Source of the DNA: Pyrinomonadaceae bacterium
GTDB taxonomy: Bacteria > Acidobacteriota > Blastocatellia > Pyrinomonadales > Pyrinomonadaceae
Assembly: GCA_014380365.1 (NCBI GenBank)
Contig: JACMJZ010000022.1
Span: forward strand, 1 to 64,000
DNA: 64,000 nucleotides
Direction: 5' to 3'
The number at the start of each line of letters is the position of its first letter. Within the stretch, counting starts at the first letter, position 1. Positions 1 to 8,742 of the stretch are shown here, piece after piece. A program made the position numbers and the translations under genes. The notes beneath the pieces are model-generated. The model worked only from the letters and a program-made list of their open reading frames with translations, did not search any database and had not been told where the DNA came from.

Positions 1-186
1 GGAGAGCCGGAGACATTTGGGGAGCGCATCCGCGCCGCGCGCGAGCTTGAGGGTATCTCGAAGCCTCAGCTAGCTCAGCGTCTGGGGATTTCAACCTCTA
101 CTATCCACGCCTGGGAGAACGACACCGTGAGCCGGCCCACAGCGCGCGTTGTGAACATCTTCGACGACTACCTAAACGAGGTGTAA
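1..186 (+). CDS. XRE-family helix-turn-helix regulator, C-terminal part (5' end outside window)
   Basis: Frame 1 is open from the window edge to the TAA at 184-186 and gives 61 residues. The residues include FGERIRAARELEGIS, KPQLAQRLGIS and STIHAWEND, which is the classic lambda-repressor/Cro-type helix-turn-helix: a basic first helix, the QLAQRLGIS recognition pair and a Trp-Glu-Asn after the recognition helix. The family binds DNA as a dimer. The N-terminus is cut off by the window, so any extra domain is unseen. The protein ends right after the HTH (RVVNIFDDYLNEV), so this is a C-terminal HTH or a small single-domain regulator. The target is unknown. Confidence 0.75.
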   Translation, partial: GEPETFGERIRAARELEGISKPQLAQRLGISTSTIHAWENDTVSRPTARVVNIFDDYLNEV

Positions 187-215
187 AAGGAGGGGAACAG
201 AATCAGGGAATCTAC

Positions 216-1340
216 TTAAGGCTGTCTCCAAATATACTTGCCAGTCTTGTCGATATAACGCGAGCCCGACTCGCTCAGCAAATCCACTGCGGCCACGCCG
301 CCGTCAAATTCGAACGCCTGAAAGAACTGCGGTTTTATTACTATCTTGCCCGTGCGATCGATGTATCCCCAACCACTTGCCAAGCTAACTGGGGCAAGTC
401 CTTCGCTAAACCTGCCCCCGCGGAAGACCACCTCCTGCGGCGCGATTACCCAATGCCCAGACTTGTCAACGTACCCGGCTTTGCCTTGCAGTTTGACAAA
501 CGCCAGTCCTTCAGAAAAATCGCCGGCGAAAAGAAACTGCGGAGGTATGACGAAGTTCCCCTTCTTGTCTATATACCCGTACATGTTGCCGACGCGCACG
601 CTGGCCAATCCTTCCGAGAAGTGACTCAGGGACTCAATCTGTTCGTGGCGCAGAACCGGGTCGAAGCGTGGTGCGATAACCAGCTCGCCTTTGGCATTAA
701 CGAATCCATACTTGGCCTGGCGTCCCCGTCCTACTACAACCGCAGCCAGCCCTTCCGAGAATCTGGCGGCGCTGGTGTAGCCCTTGCAGAGCAACTTCCC
801 AGTGCGGTCGATAAATCCCACCTCGGTGTTCACGCTAACCGCGGCGAAACCTTCGTGGAAACCGTACCCGAAGACCTCCAAACTCGGCCAGGTCTTCCCA
901 TTAAAGCTGATCACAACTCTGCCTTGGCGGTTGATAAAAGCGTTGACGCTTTCACTTCTCACATAGGCCAGATCTTCGCTAAAGTCATAGGCTTCATCGA
1001 AACGAGCAGAAATGACTATGTTCCCGGTTTCGTCGATATAGCCTGCGTTATATGCTGTGTGGTTTTTCGGTGCATCGCCGTTTTCTTTCTTGACGTAAAT
1101 AACCGCGCGCCCTTCGTGGAAGGCCCGAACGTAAGCGGTTCCTTTTGGTAGTTGGCTAAAACCGATCACCAGCGATCCCGTCGCATCGATGAAGCCAACC
1201 TTACCATCGTTGTTGACCACTCGATATAAGTGCCGTGAGGGGTTAACCACCAGTTTTCTCTGCTGAAGACGGACTGCGGGCGTGAGCGCTGCCATACTAA
1301 CCAGGATAGCCAATGCCCTGCTGATAGACGTCTTCATCAT
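216..1340 (-). CDS. Secreted WG-repeat protein (copy 1)
   Basis: A 374-residue protein built from about eight WG/KWG-type repeats. Each carries a GYID..G.....P.F or GFID..G motif followed by an F(S/H)EGLA(A/P/S)V segment, for example GYIDETGNIVI, GFIDRTGKLL and GYIDKKGNFVI. The start at 1340 (ATGATG) is preferred over an upstream ATG at 1367 because it puts a signal peptide (MMKTSISRALAILVSMAALTP) at the N-terminus. WG repeats are structural and of unknown binding role. The downstream neighbour in transcription is not on this strand. The gene upstream (1384-2523) is a close paralogue separated by about 43 bp, so the pair is a tandem duplication and probably co-transcribed. Confidence 0.85.
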   Translation of the reverse strand: MMKTSISRALAILVSMAALTPAVRLQQRKLVVNPSRHLYRVVNNDGKVGFIDATGSLVIGFSQLPKGTAYVRAFHEGRAVIYVKKENGDAPKNHTAYNAGYIDETGNIVISARFDEAYDFSEDLAYVRSESVNAFINRQGRVVISFNGKTWPSLEVFGYGFHEGFAAVSVNTEVGFIDRTGKLLCKGYTSAARFSEGLAAVVVGRGRQAKYGFVNAKGELVIAPRFDPVLRHEQIESLSHFSEGLASVRVGNMYGYIDKKGNFVIPPQFLFAGDFSEGLAFVKLQGKAGYVDKSGHWVIAPQEVVFRGGRFSEGLAPVSLASGWGYIDRTGKIVIKPQFFQAFEFDGGVAAVDLLSESGSRYIDKTGKYIWRQP

Positions 1341-1383
1341 GAGATCGCAGGCTCCGAACCCTTTCATTTTGCAGAAAGACTAC

Positions 1384-2523
1384 TTACTGCGGTCGCCAGA
1401 GGTATTTGCCGGTCTTGTCGATATAACCCCGTCCGGACTCCGGCGCGAGGTGCGAGGAAGGAAGCCCATCCACCGCCGCTACGCCGCCGACAAATTCGTG
1501 GCCGGCGCCCCTGATAATCACCCTGCCCGTGCGGTCAATATATGCGGATCCGCCGGCATCGCCGAAAGAGACAGGCGCCAGCCCCTCCTTGAATTGGCCG
1601 CCCATGTACGGCGCAACCCAGGGGGCGATAACCCAACGTCCCGATTTGTTGATGTAACCCGTTTTGTCGCCCAGTCTGGCACAGGCCAGTCCTTCAGAGA
1701 AATCGTTAGCAAAAAGAAACTTCGGCGGGATCACGAATTCGCCTTTCTTGTCGATGTACCCGTAAACGTCGCCAACCTTCACGCTGGCCAGTCCTTCCGA
1801 AAAGCGACTCAGGGACCGAATTTGTTTGTGGCTCCTGAAGAGAGGCTCAAAGCGCGGCTTGATGACCATCTCTCCCTTCTTGTTAACGAATCCGTACCTG
1901 GCCTCCTTTCCCCGGCCGACCGCAACCGCAGCCAATCCTTCAGAGAAGCTTGCCGCCCACGTATATCCTTTGAAAACGAATTTGCCTGAACGGTCAATGA
2001 ATCCTGCCGACTCTCCGCCGACGGCCGCAAATCCTTCGTGGAACCCGTAGGAGAGCCAGTCCAGGATGGGCCACATATCTTCTTTCAACCTGATCACCAC
2101 CTCGCCCTGGGGGTTGATAAAGCCGTTCAGTCCTTCCCCTTTCACGTGGGCCAACCCTTCGCTAAAGTCATACGCCTCCTCGAATCGCGCCGGGATGATT
2201 ATCTTCCCCGTGGTGTCGATGTAGCCCACGGTGTAATTCATGTTGCCTTTAGATTCATCAGGCGTTTCTTTATTGAGGTAGATCACCGCGCGGCCGTCGT
2301 GGAAATCCCGGACGGCGACAGTTTCTTTCGGCAAGCGGTCAAAGCCGATGACCAATTTCCCGGTATTGTCGATGAACCCCACTCTGTTGTCGTTGTTAAC
2401 TACCTTATATAACTGCCGCGACCGCAGGCTACGCACGCGTCCTCTCGGCTGGAGATAGACGGTGTGCGCCAGCACTGTCATACAAACCAGAATCGTCGCC
2501 GCCCTACGGATGTTAGCCTTCAA
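1384..2523 (-). CDS. Secreted WG-repeat protein (copy 2)
   Basis: A 379-residue paralogue of the next gene, with the same signal-peptide architecture (MKANIRRAATILVCMTVLAHTV) and the same order of WG-type repeats (GFIDNTGKLVI, GYIDTTGKIII, GFINPQGEVVI, GFIDRSGKFVF, GYIDKKGEFVI, GYINKSGRWVI). The start codon read here is TTG at 2521-2523, with a GGAGGT ribosome-binding site 11 nt upstream. No nearby in-frame ATG fits better. The aligned repeat order with copy 1 shows duplication of a whole gene rather than of single repeats. The protein is likely exported; its ligand is unknown. Confidence 0.83.
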   Translation of the reverse strand: MKANIRRAATILVCMTVLAHTVYLQPRGRVRSLRSRQLYKVVNNDNRVGFIDNTGKLVIGFDRLPKETVAVRDFHDGRAVIYLNKETPDESKGNMNYTVGYIDTTGKIIIPARFEEAYDFSEGLAHVKGEGLNGFINPQGEVVIRLKEDMWPILDWLSYGFHEGFAAVGGESAGFIDRSGKFVFKGYTWAASFSEGLAAVAVGRGKEARYGFVNKKGEMVIKPRFEPLFRSHKQIRSLSRFSEGLASVKVGDVYGYIDKKGEFVIPPKFLFANDFSEGLACARLGDKTGYINKSGRWVIAPWVAPYMGGQFKEGLAPVSFGDAGGSAYIDRTGRVIIRGAGHEFVGGVAAVDGLPSSHLAPESGRGYIDKTGKYLWRPQ

Positions 2524-2703
2524 AATGAGTTGTTACCTCCGCCGTGAGTGTCCTTCATTTTGCGCCGAAGCCTTACCTTTAATCAATACTCAGATTGTAG
2601 ACCGCAGTGCGACAGCTCGGCGTGACCTCGACGACCTGCAAGCGATGGGAGGGCGGGCTGGATGTGCCTAGGACACGCTACCGTCCCGCCATCGTGCGCT
2701 TCC

Positions 2704-2823
2704 GTTCTCTTCGACAATGAAGGCCATGGCTTTACCAAGAAGGCAAATGAAATTCGTGCCTACAAAGCGATCCTCGACTTCCTCGATCGCTATCTCAAAA
2801 GGAAGTTAAACAATAAACGATAA
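2704..2823 (+). pseudogene. Remnant of an S9 (prolyl oligopeptidase-like) peptidase C-terminus
   Basis: The reading frame ending at TAA 2821-2823 encodes VLFDNEGHGF, then TKKANEIRAY and KAILDFLDRYL. This is the extreme C-terminal helix and catalytic-His segment (DEGHGF type) of S9-family dipeptidyl/acylaminoacyl peptidases. Nothing upstream in any frame looks like the rest of a hydrolase domain, and the match starts abruptly about 180 bp after the start of the WG gene on the other strand. I read it as the tail of a deleted gene. The frame is intact over 39 codons. A very short real gene is unlikely. Confidence 0.6.
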
Positions 2824-2878
2824 CGGGATTGAAACGCCGGGCTAGACTCCCACCGACGCAGCGCGTCAAAATACAACT

Positions 2879-3748
2879 GTGAACCGGAAAACCTCAAGCC
2901 GCATGGCCGCTGATCGACAATCGGCGGGCGCGGCTCCTAAGTTCCGCTTCCGAGAACTATTCGAAGAAAAGAATCGCGGACTGTTGCTCGACGTTCTTGT
3001 TTTCGTCGCCAACATCCTGGTCATGCGTTTCCTCACCAGGCTCTTCATCGATCTCTTCAGCGAGGTGTCTGCAGAGAATCCCCTTGCAAAGCTGGCGCTC
3101 GGCCTTACCTTCCTCGCCATGTGGATACTGCCCGCGGCCGGGGCTGTCCTGAAACGCTGGCATTTTCACCAACGCCTTCGCGCTCAGGGAAAGACCGCGG
3201 AATCCGCGGAAACAGGGTTAGCCGGCTGCTTGTTCAATCCACTTTTCTATTTTTGTCTAAACCTGGTTATCACCTCGGCGGTCCTCACCGGCCTCGGCGA
3301 GTTTCTATTCGGCAGGCGTCTGCTCAACACGAGTGCAGTTGTTGTCCCCCTAATCGTTACCGGTTTCATCCTCACGATCGTGCAGACTTTCCTCATCTAC
3401 CGTTACTTCTCACCGCCGAAAAAGCCGCCGCAATCTCGATTCCTGCGCAGTCCACAAAGTGAAGTGCTGGGCGACATCTGCCTTTTCCTCAACATGATGC
3501 TCTTTCAGGTTTTTTGGAACATGTTGACGTTTGCCGACCTGGGCTCCCCTTCAAGCCTCCTGGAGTTTGGTGGGAGACTCTTCTTCCTGAGCTTCATAGC
3601 TTTATTGATTTATTTTCCGCCGCGTATGTTCTATCTCGCCGAGGACATCAACCGGAGGCGAACATGGCTAACGATGCTGTTAGCAAATTCACCGGTGATA
3701 TTGCGCGTCCTTATCGGCACAAGTTCAAATACGATGACAGGGTGGTAA
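2879..3748 (+). CDS. Multi-pass inner-membrane protein of unknown function
   Basis: A 289-residue protein starting at GTG 2879. About six hydrophobic segments are visible, near residues 35-55, 68-90, 120-142, 150-172, 190-215 and 225-245. They are separated by short basic loops (RWHFHQRLRAQGK, RYFSPPKKPPQSR), giving a predicted polytopic membrane protein. The cytoplasmic N-terminus is about 35 residues long and basic. I see no recognisable catalytic motif and no family I can name. It lies just after the S9 remnant and 63 bp before an MFS transporter on the same strand, so the two could be co-transcribed. The start is uncertain because no strong ribosome-binding site is seen. Confidence 0.6.
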   Translation: MNRKTSSRMAADRQSAGAAPKFRFRELFEEKNRGLLLDVLVFVANILVMRFLTRLFIDLFSEVSAENPLAKLALGLTFLAMWILPAAGAVLKRWHFHQRLRAQGKTAESAETGLAGCLFNPLFYFCLNLVITSAVLTGLGEFLFGRRLLNTSAVVVPLIVTGFILTIVQTFLIYRYFSPPKKPPQSRFLRSPQSEVLGDICLFLNMMLFQVFWNMLTFADLGSPSSLLEFGGRLFFLSFIALLIYFPPRMFYLAEDINRRRTWLTMLLANSPVILRVLIGTSSNTMTGW

Positions 3749-3811
3749 TCCCAAGCGAGGCCTGTTGGATGACGCTGCTTTAGGCAGACTGCCGACTGCT
3801 ACACTAGCATC

Positions 3812-5383
3812 ATGAGTCAACCGTGCGATGAAGGAGTCATCAAAGCGAAAGTCGCTGCTGCTCCGTGCGCCAAATCGGCAGGTCCATGGATACTCGCCGC
3901 CACTATTCTCGGTTCCAGCATGGTCTTTATTGACGGCACCGTCGTCAACGTCGCGCTGCCTGCGCTACAGACCAACCTCAATGCGACTGTCGTAGATGCG
4001 CAGTGGGTTGTCGAAGCCTACGCACTCTTCCTCGCCGCGCTGCTGCTCGCGGGCGGCTCGCTCGGCGATCATTTCGGGCGCAAGCGGATTTACAGCACCG
4101 GCATCGTTCTATTTGCCTTAGCGTCCGTCTGGTGCGGGCTCGCCCCAAACATCAATCAACTAATCATCGCGCGCGCGGTGCAGGGCGTGGGCGGCGCGCT
4201 GCTTGTGCCCGGCAGCCTGGCAATCATTAGCGCGTCGTTTGACGAGGACTCGCGCGGCAAGGCGATCGGCACCTGGTCAGGGTTTACGGCAATTACGGCT
4301 GCCATCGGTCCCGTCTTCGGCGGCTGGCTAATCCAAAACGTTTCCTGGCGGGCCATCTTCTTCATCAACGTTCCCCTGGCGCTGATTGTGCTCGCGTTGG
4401 TTTTCCTGCACGTGCCCGAGAGTCGCGACGAAGAGTCTGGCCGGCTGGACTGGATTGGGGCGGCGCTCGCCACCGTCAGTCTGGGCGTACTTACCTTTGG
4501 CCTGATTGAGTCGTCACGCCTGGGGTTTGCGCATCCGGCAATACTCGTCGCCCTTGTCGGCGGCCTCCTGATAACAATTATGTTTGTGATTTACGAAGCA
4601 CGGGCCAGGAACCCGATGTTGCCACTCCAATTGTTTCGCTCGCGCAATTTCAGTGGGGCCAATCTCCTGACGCTTTTTCTTTACACGGCGCTGAGTGGCG
4701 CTCTTTTCTTTCTGCCGCTTAACCTGATTCAGGTGCAGGGCTACACAGCGACGGCTGCGGGTGCGGCGTTGCTGCCGTTCGTTCTCATCATGTTCCTGTT
4801 GTCGCGCTGGTCAGGCGGGCTGGTGAAACGTTACGGCGCGAAGATTCCCCTCGTGATAGGGCCAATTATCGCCGCTGCCGGGTTTGCACTATTCATGTGG
4901 CCGGGAGTGGAGCACGCCGGACGAGGTTTTTGGACAACATTTTTCCCGGCGGTGGTCGTGCTGGGCCTCGGCATGGCTGTGGCCGTTGCGCCACTCACAA
5001 CTACCGTGATGAGTTCGGTCAAACAGAATCGCGCCGGCGTCGCTTCCGGAATTAATAACGCAGTGTCACGTACGGCGGGACTACTGGCGATCGCGGTATT
5101 GGGAATCGTGATGCTCCAAACCTTCAACAGCCAACTTGATCGCCGCTTACAGACGCTCGAACTGACGCCTGAAGTCAGGCAGTTACTCGACGAGCAACGT
5201 ACAAGGTTAGCTGGAATCGAAATCCCGGCGAATTTGAATTCCGAGCGGCGACAATTATTGAAAGACGCTGTTGATGAGTCGTTCGTGGCGGGCTACCGGC
5301 GCGTGATGCTCGTGTCGATGATTCTCGCGCTGTTGAGTGCGTTGAGTGCGGGGTTGTTGATAGACGGAAAAGCAAAGCGGTAA
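3812..5383 (+). CDS. DHA2-family MFS multidrug exporter (EmrB/QacA type)
   Basis: A 523-residue transporter with the 14-helix layout of the drug:H+ antiporter-2 family. Visible signatures are the family's first-helix motif ([20 protein letters not shown]), motif A in the loop after helix 2 ([14 protein letters not shown]) and the antiporter motif C in helix 5 ([12 protein letters not shown]). It should sit in the inner membrane and export a hydrophobic compound using the proton gradient. There is no adjacent EmrA-like membrane-fusion protein and no TetR regulator, so substrate and control cannot be read from context. A long periplasmic/cytoplasmic loop near residues 435-485 ([20 protein letters not shown]) precedes the last helix, as in other family members. 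Length is typical. Confidence 0.92.
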   Translation: MSQPCDEGVIKAKVAAAPCAKSAGPWILAATILGSSMVFIDGTVVNVALPALQTNLNATVVDAQWVVEAYALFLAALLLAGGSLGDHFGRKRIYSTGIVLFALASVWCGLAPNINQLIIARAVQGVGGALLVPGSLAIISASFDEDSRGKAIGTWSGFTAITAAIGPVFGGWLIQNVSWRAIFFINVPLALIVLALVFLHVPESRDEESGRLDWIGAALATVSLGVLTFGLIESSRLGFAHPAILVALVGGLLITIMFVIYEARARNPMLPLQLFRSRNFSGANLLTLFLYTALSGALFFLPLNLIQVQGYTATAAGAALLPFVLIMFLLSRWSGGLVKRYGAKIPLVIGPIIAAAGFALFMWPGVEHAGRGFWTTFFPAVVVLGLGMAVAVAPLTTTVMSSVKQNRAGVASGINNAVSRTAGLLAIAVLGIVMLQTFNSQLDRRLQTLELTPEVRQLLDEQRTRLAGIEIPANLNSERRQLLKDAVDESFVAGYRRVMLVSMILALLSALSAGLLIDGKAKR

Positions 5384-5384
5384 C

Positions 5385-5469
5385 GTTTGAGTACCGCCGT
5401 CAGGCAGGCTTTTCCAGCGTGCACCGACAAAGACCCGCCTGAAGGCGGCACGCCAAACAATACTCAAAC
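5385..5469. repeat. Inverted repeat element between convergent genes
   Basis: The left part (5385-5408) begins GTTTGAGTaCCGCCgTCAGGC. The right part (5437-5469) reads CGCCTGAaGGCGG near its start and ends ACTCAAAC, so both the outer GTTTGAGT and the inner GCC/TCAGGC words are inverted copies. It starts one base after the MFS stop codon and ends 19 bp before the stop of the TlpA gene. It may act as a bidirectional terminator or be a non-autonomous palindromic element. Confidence 0.6.
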
Positions 5470-5488
5470 TCCGCTTAGTCGCCCCACC

Positions 5489-6592
5489 TTAGTTGTTCGC
5501 AGCATCCGTTTTCGCCACCAGCTTTACGTGTTTCTTGATCGCGTCATACAAAAAGGCTGACCGTTCCCAACTGGTTCCGCTGGTCCGGAAGCGGATAATG
5601 CCCTCGTGGTCGATGACGACGTACGTAGGAAAGGCGCGGACACTGAAGGCCCTCACGACCCGGCGGTCGCGATCCCAATACTGGGGCCAGATCATCTTTT
5701 CTTTCGCGGTGAATTCCCGCCACGTTTCCTCCTCGGCATCAGTGCTGACTCCGATCAATACGAACGAAGGTTCCTTTGAGAATTTCTTGTTAAGCGCACG
5801 CAGTGCCGGTATCGACTCTACACACGGAGGACACCAGGTGCCCCAGAAATCCAATACCACCACTTTCCCGCGGAGATCTTCCAGCGTGATGTGTTCGCCG
5901 TCGGCGGTAGTAATTGAAAAATCGGGAGCGTAGGCCTCGCGCGCCCTGCGCGGATTCTCGATCATCTTCGTGACCCGCTCGCTGTCAGCTGCGTTCGGTT
6001 CCAGCTCCAGATATTTCTTCATCGCCACAATGCCTTCGGCGTCGCGATTGAGCTGCATCAATACGAAGCCAAGGTTGAAATGAAGGTTCGGGACGTCAGC
6101 GTCCGAATCCAGCGCCACACCCTGACGAAGTACGGCCTCCGCCTCCTGGAGTTTTTTCTCGTTCTTACCCTCAGCTTGCGCTTGCAAAGCGACGCCTTTC
6201 AAATTGTGCGCTTGTATCAGCATCTTTTTGTTGTCGCCGGCGACAGCAATTAGCTTGTCGCAACTATCGACCACGTTTTTGTAGGCCTCGAGACCGTGAT
6301 ACGCCTGAGCCATTCCGAAAAGGCACTCGGCGCATTTTTTGCCGCGCAGGTCGTTTGCGCGCTTGAAGCTCTTCAGCGCATCTTCAAACTTGCGATGACG
6401 CAGTAGGTCCGTGCCCTTTTGCAGCTCCGTTTCAAACGCGTCGTCGCCGCTTTGGGCAGTGGCAACCGGCGTGACCCGCCACTTGCTCCCAAATGGACGT
6501 GCCCACTCCGAAAGCCCGAAACCGACCCCGATTAACAGCAAGCACAAAAGCCTGCCCCAGTACTCTCTAAGCCTTAATCTCATTCTCTCCAT
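5489..6592 (-). CDS. TPR-containing TlpA-like thiol:disulfide oxidoreductase
   Basis: A 367-residue protein. A signal-anchor covers residues 13-30. Tetratricopeptide-like helices cover about 50-205 (ELQKGTDLLRHRKFEDALKSF, HFNLGFVLMQLNRDAEGI). A TlpA/ResA thioredoxin domain runs from about 222, with the redox motif WCPPC at 253-257 and the cis-Pro segment RAFPTYVVID near the C-terminus. TlpA-type proteins reduce disulfides in the periplasm, for instance in cytochrome c maturation. The fused TPR block suggests docking to a partner. ATG at 6592 has a GGGGAGG ribosome-binding site 6 nt upstream. No cytochrome genes are nearby, so the substrate is open. Confidence 0.88.
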   Translation of the reverse strand: MERMRLRLREYWGRLLCLLLIGVGFGLSEWARPFGSKWRVTPVATAQSGDDAFETELQKGTDLLRHRKFEDALKSFKRANDLRGKKCAECLFGMAQAYHGLEAYKNVVDSCDKLIAVAGDNKKMLIQAHNLKGVALQAQAEGKNEKKLQEAEAVLRQGVALDSDADVPNLHFNLGFVLMQLNRDAEGIVAMKKYLELEPNAADSERVTKMIENPRRAREAYAPDFSITTADGEHITLEDLRGKVVVLDFWGTWCPPCVESIPALRALNKKFSKEPSFVLIGVSTDAEEETWREFTAKEKMIWPQYWDRDRRVVRAFSVRAFPTYVVIDHEGIIRFRTSGTSWERSAFLYDAIKKHVKLVAKTDAANN

Positions 6593-6690
6593 GGCTGACC
6601 TCCCCAGGGAAACTTAGGCGAATCTTATCATCACGCCCTCGATGCGCGCGATTCCCAGTCGGCGATTCCGCAGCGTATAATTCTTTCCTA

Positions 6691-7131
6691 ATGGACTGGG
6701 AAAAGAACATCATCACCCAAACCGCCGGCATCCGGGACCTACTCGCAGGGACGAAGACTATTGCCGTACTCGGAATTAAGACTGAGGCACAAGCAAACGC
6801 GCCGGCCTTCTATGTCCCGAGTTATCTCCAACAGGCTGGGTTCCAGGTCATTCCCGTGCCGGTCTATTACCCTGACGTTATGCAAATCCTCGGGCAAAAA
6901 GTTTATCGCAGACTCATCGACGTGTCCGTGGAGATTGACCTGTTGAACGTCTTCCGCCGCTCCCAGGACGTTCGACCTCATCTGGAAGAAATCCTCGCTA
7001 AAAAGCCTAAGGCTGTCTGGCTGCAATCAGGGATCAGAGACGATGCTGTTGCCGAGGCGCTGGCGCAGGCAGATATCAAAGTGGTCCAGGACAGATGTTT
7101 GATGGTTGAGCATCGGCGCCTCGGCATCTAG
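6691..7131 (+). CDS. CoA-binding-domain protein (YccU-like)
   Basis: A 146-residue single-domain protein with the CoA_binding_2 Rossmann fold. The N-terminal strand and glycine turn read TIAVLGIKTEAQANAPAF, followed by VPSYLQQAGFQVIPVPVYYP, and the late KAVWLQSGIRDDAVAEAL and VVQDRCLMVEHRRL segments. This is the full length of the family. These stand-alone proteins bind CoA or nucleotide in homologues but have no assigned reaction. The gene is monocistronic here: 98 bp from a divergent TlpA gene and followed by a palindrome. Confidence 0.85.
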   Translation: MDWEKNIITQTAGIRDLLAGTKTIAVLGIKTEAQANAPAFYVPSYLQQAGFQVIPVPVYYPDVMQILGQKVYRRLIDVSVEIDLLNVFRRSQDVRPHLEEILAKKPKAVWLQSGIRDDAVAEALAQADIKVVQDRCLMVEHRRLGI

Positions 7132-7144
7132 TCAGTCCGGCTTT

Positions 7145-7193
7145 GTGGCACGCGCATCTTGCGCGTGATTCACGGACGGGACGCCCGTGCCAC
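7145..7193. repeat. Intergenic inverted repeat (GTGGCACG ... CGTGCCAC)
   Basis: The outer arms GTGGCACG (7145-7152) and CGTGCCAC (7186-7193) enclose further short palindromes, CGCATCTTGCG and CGGACGGGACGCCCG. It fills the gap between the CoA-binding gene and the oxidoreductase gene. Nested palindromes of this sort recur in this window. Confidence 0.5.
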
Positions 7194-7204
7194 TTCTCGC
7201 TCGC

Positions 7205-8437
7205 ATGAATCGCGTGGAAACAAATCGCCGAAATTTTCTGCGGACAGCGTTGGCGGCCGGCGCTTTGGTGGTGACTGAGGGGCCACTCGGCTCGCTCGTG
7301 CGCGCGGGAGAACGTCAGGCTTGGCGTGAACCGCTGACAACTCCGCTGGGTCGCGTGTCTGAAACGCGCCACTTCGCGCCGGTGAGAGTTGCGCGCAACC
7401 GGATCATTCGTACTGTCGTTGGTCTCAGGCCGTATCGTGATGAAGGGTTCGTAGTCGAAGCAGAGCGTTTGGGCAATAAGCTTCTGGTCCACAACTATGG
7501 CCATGGCGGCGCCGGCGTAACCTTGTCGTGGGGTACGTCGTCGCTGGCGGTTGATATTGCCAGAGATTTTCTGCAGACCGGCACGCAGGCGGTTCTGACA
7601 GGACGCCGACTTCCGCGAAGGGCTCCTCGTCGTTTCGCCGTGCTCGGATGTGGCGTGATGGGACTGTCGACTGCACGTCTGCTGCAAAGACGTCTTCAGG
7701 CCGAGGGCGGAACGGTCACGATCTACGCGAAAGACATCCCGCCGCAGACAACCTCGAATATCGCCGGGGCTTGGTGGTCTCCCACCTCGGTGTACGATCC
7801 ACAAATGGCCAGTGCGAGGTTTCTTGAACAGTTTCGCCTTGCCTGTCACATATCAAATCGTGCGTTTCAGGAACTGGTGGGTCCGGAATATGGCGTGCGC
7901 TGGATAGACAGTTATGAGTTGATCACGCGAGAGGCTTCACTGGCTCGCGAACTAGCTGGAGGCGCAGGACTCTATCCGCAAACTGAAGTCCATCGCAATC
8001 CGGAGCAGTATTTCGGCTTCCCCTATGCGAGGCAATTCAGCAGCATGCTGATTGAACCGCATACCTACCTGCGCGCGCTGTTGCGCGACTTTTATGTCGC
8101 CGGAGGGAAGATTGTCGTTAAGGAATTTAAGAAGCGTGAAGAGATCGGGCGACTATCGGAACAGATAGTTTTCAACTGCACCGGGCTCGGCGCCAGAGAA
8201 CTCTTTGGCGATCAGAAGCTTGGTCCGGTGCGCGGCCAGCTTGAAGTGCTGCTGCCCCAACCCGAGGTTGACTACTGCTATATATCCGAGATGGGCTACA
8301 TGTTTCCGCGGCGCGACGGGATTATTCTCGGCGGCACATTTGACCACGATGATTGGTCGCTTGAGGCGAACCCCCAGCAAACTACGGAAATACTGGAAGG
8401 GCATGCGGGAGTTATGAGGGGGCTGCAGCGCGCTTGA
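7205..8437 (+). CDS. Tat-exported FAD-dependent D-amino-acid-oxidase-like protein with circularly permuted domain order
   Basis: A 410-residue protein (start ATG 7205, chosen because it gives the Tat signal NRRNFLRTALAAGALVV at residues 7-23). What follows is the segment that ends canonical D-amino-acid oxidases. It has the substrate-binding arginines in VVGLRPYR (72-78), the FAD-contacting VHNYGHGGAGVTLSWG (95-110) and the closing helix. Only then comes the FAD-binding start of the normal fold, FAVLGCGVMGLSTARLL (144-160), the TTSNIAGAWWSP loop and the middle of the enzyme. The protein ends at IILGGTFDHDDW...EGHAGVMRGLQRA, the point where normal enzymes run into the GFRP segment. All motifs are present but rotated. 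Inferred role: periplasmic oxidation of D-amino acids or related amines. Confidence 0.82.
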   Translation: MNRVETNRRNFLRTALAAGALVVTEGPLGSLVRAGERQAWREPLTTPLGRVSETRHFAPVRVARNRIIRTVVGLRPYRDEGFVVEAERLGNKLLVHNYGHGGAGVTLSWGTSSLAVDIARDFLQTGTQAVLTGRRLPRRAPRRFAVLGCGVMGLSTARLLQRRLQAEGGTVTIYAKDIPPQTTSNIAGAWWSPTSVYDPQMASARFLEQFRLACHISNRAFQELVGPEYGVRWIDSYELITREASLARELAGGAGLYPQTEVHRNPEQYFGFPYARQFSSMLIEPHTYLRALLRDFYVAGGKIVVKEFKKREEIGRLSEQIVFNCTGLGARELFGDQKLGPVRGQLEVLLPQPEVDYCYISEMGYMFPRRDGIILGGTFDHDDWSLEANPQQTTEILEGHAGVMRGLQRA

Positions 8438-8453
8438 GGCTGAGCGACTGCGG

Positions 8454-8481
8454 TTCAGAGTACAACCTTCAGGGTTGCCCT
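8454..8481. repeat. Copy of the 'GTACAACCTTCAGG' dispersed repeat
   Basis: The sequence TTCAGAGTACAACCTTCAGG followed by GTTG is shared, in either orientation, with 22488-22514, 50428-50451 and 50915-50932. It lies between two convergent genes. Confidence 0.6.
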
Positions 8482-8493
8482 CACCGGGAAGAG

Positions 8494-8742
8494 CTACTTC
8501 GCCATCTCGTCGTTGATCGACTTCAAAGCGCTCTCGAGCATGGTGCGATGCGTCGGGCTGGTGGCGCTGGCTAGTTGGCTCATGATGCGGGAGCGAGAGA
8601 GCCGCAACGATTCAAATGTCGCGCTTTTTGCGCGCTCTTCCACAGAAGACGTCCCCCGATTTGCGCGGGCGTCTGCCGCAGCCTGTTGGCGTTCGAACAC
8701 CTCTTCCATCTTTCCTGCCAAATCATCCCCATCCCATCCCAT
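8494..8742 (-). CDS. Small hypothetical protein with helical C-terminus
   Basis: An 82-residue acidic/helical protein. ATG at 8742 is chosen over upstream starts because a GGAGGT ribosome-binding site lies 7 nt before it. The sequence reads MGWDGDDLAGKMEEVFERQQ, then an Arg/Ser-rich middle (ADARANRGTSSVEERAKSA) and two likely helices (LRLSRSRIMSQLASATSPTH, RTMLESALKSINDEM). There is no signal peptide, metal-binding cluster or family I recognise. It is probably cytosolic. Neighbouring repeats flank it on both sides. Confidence 0.6.
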   Translation of the reverse strand: MGWDGDDLAGKMEEVFERQQAAADARANRGTSSVEERAKSATFESLRLSRSRIMSQLASATSPTHRTMLESALKSINDEMAK

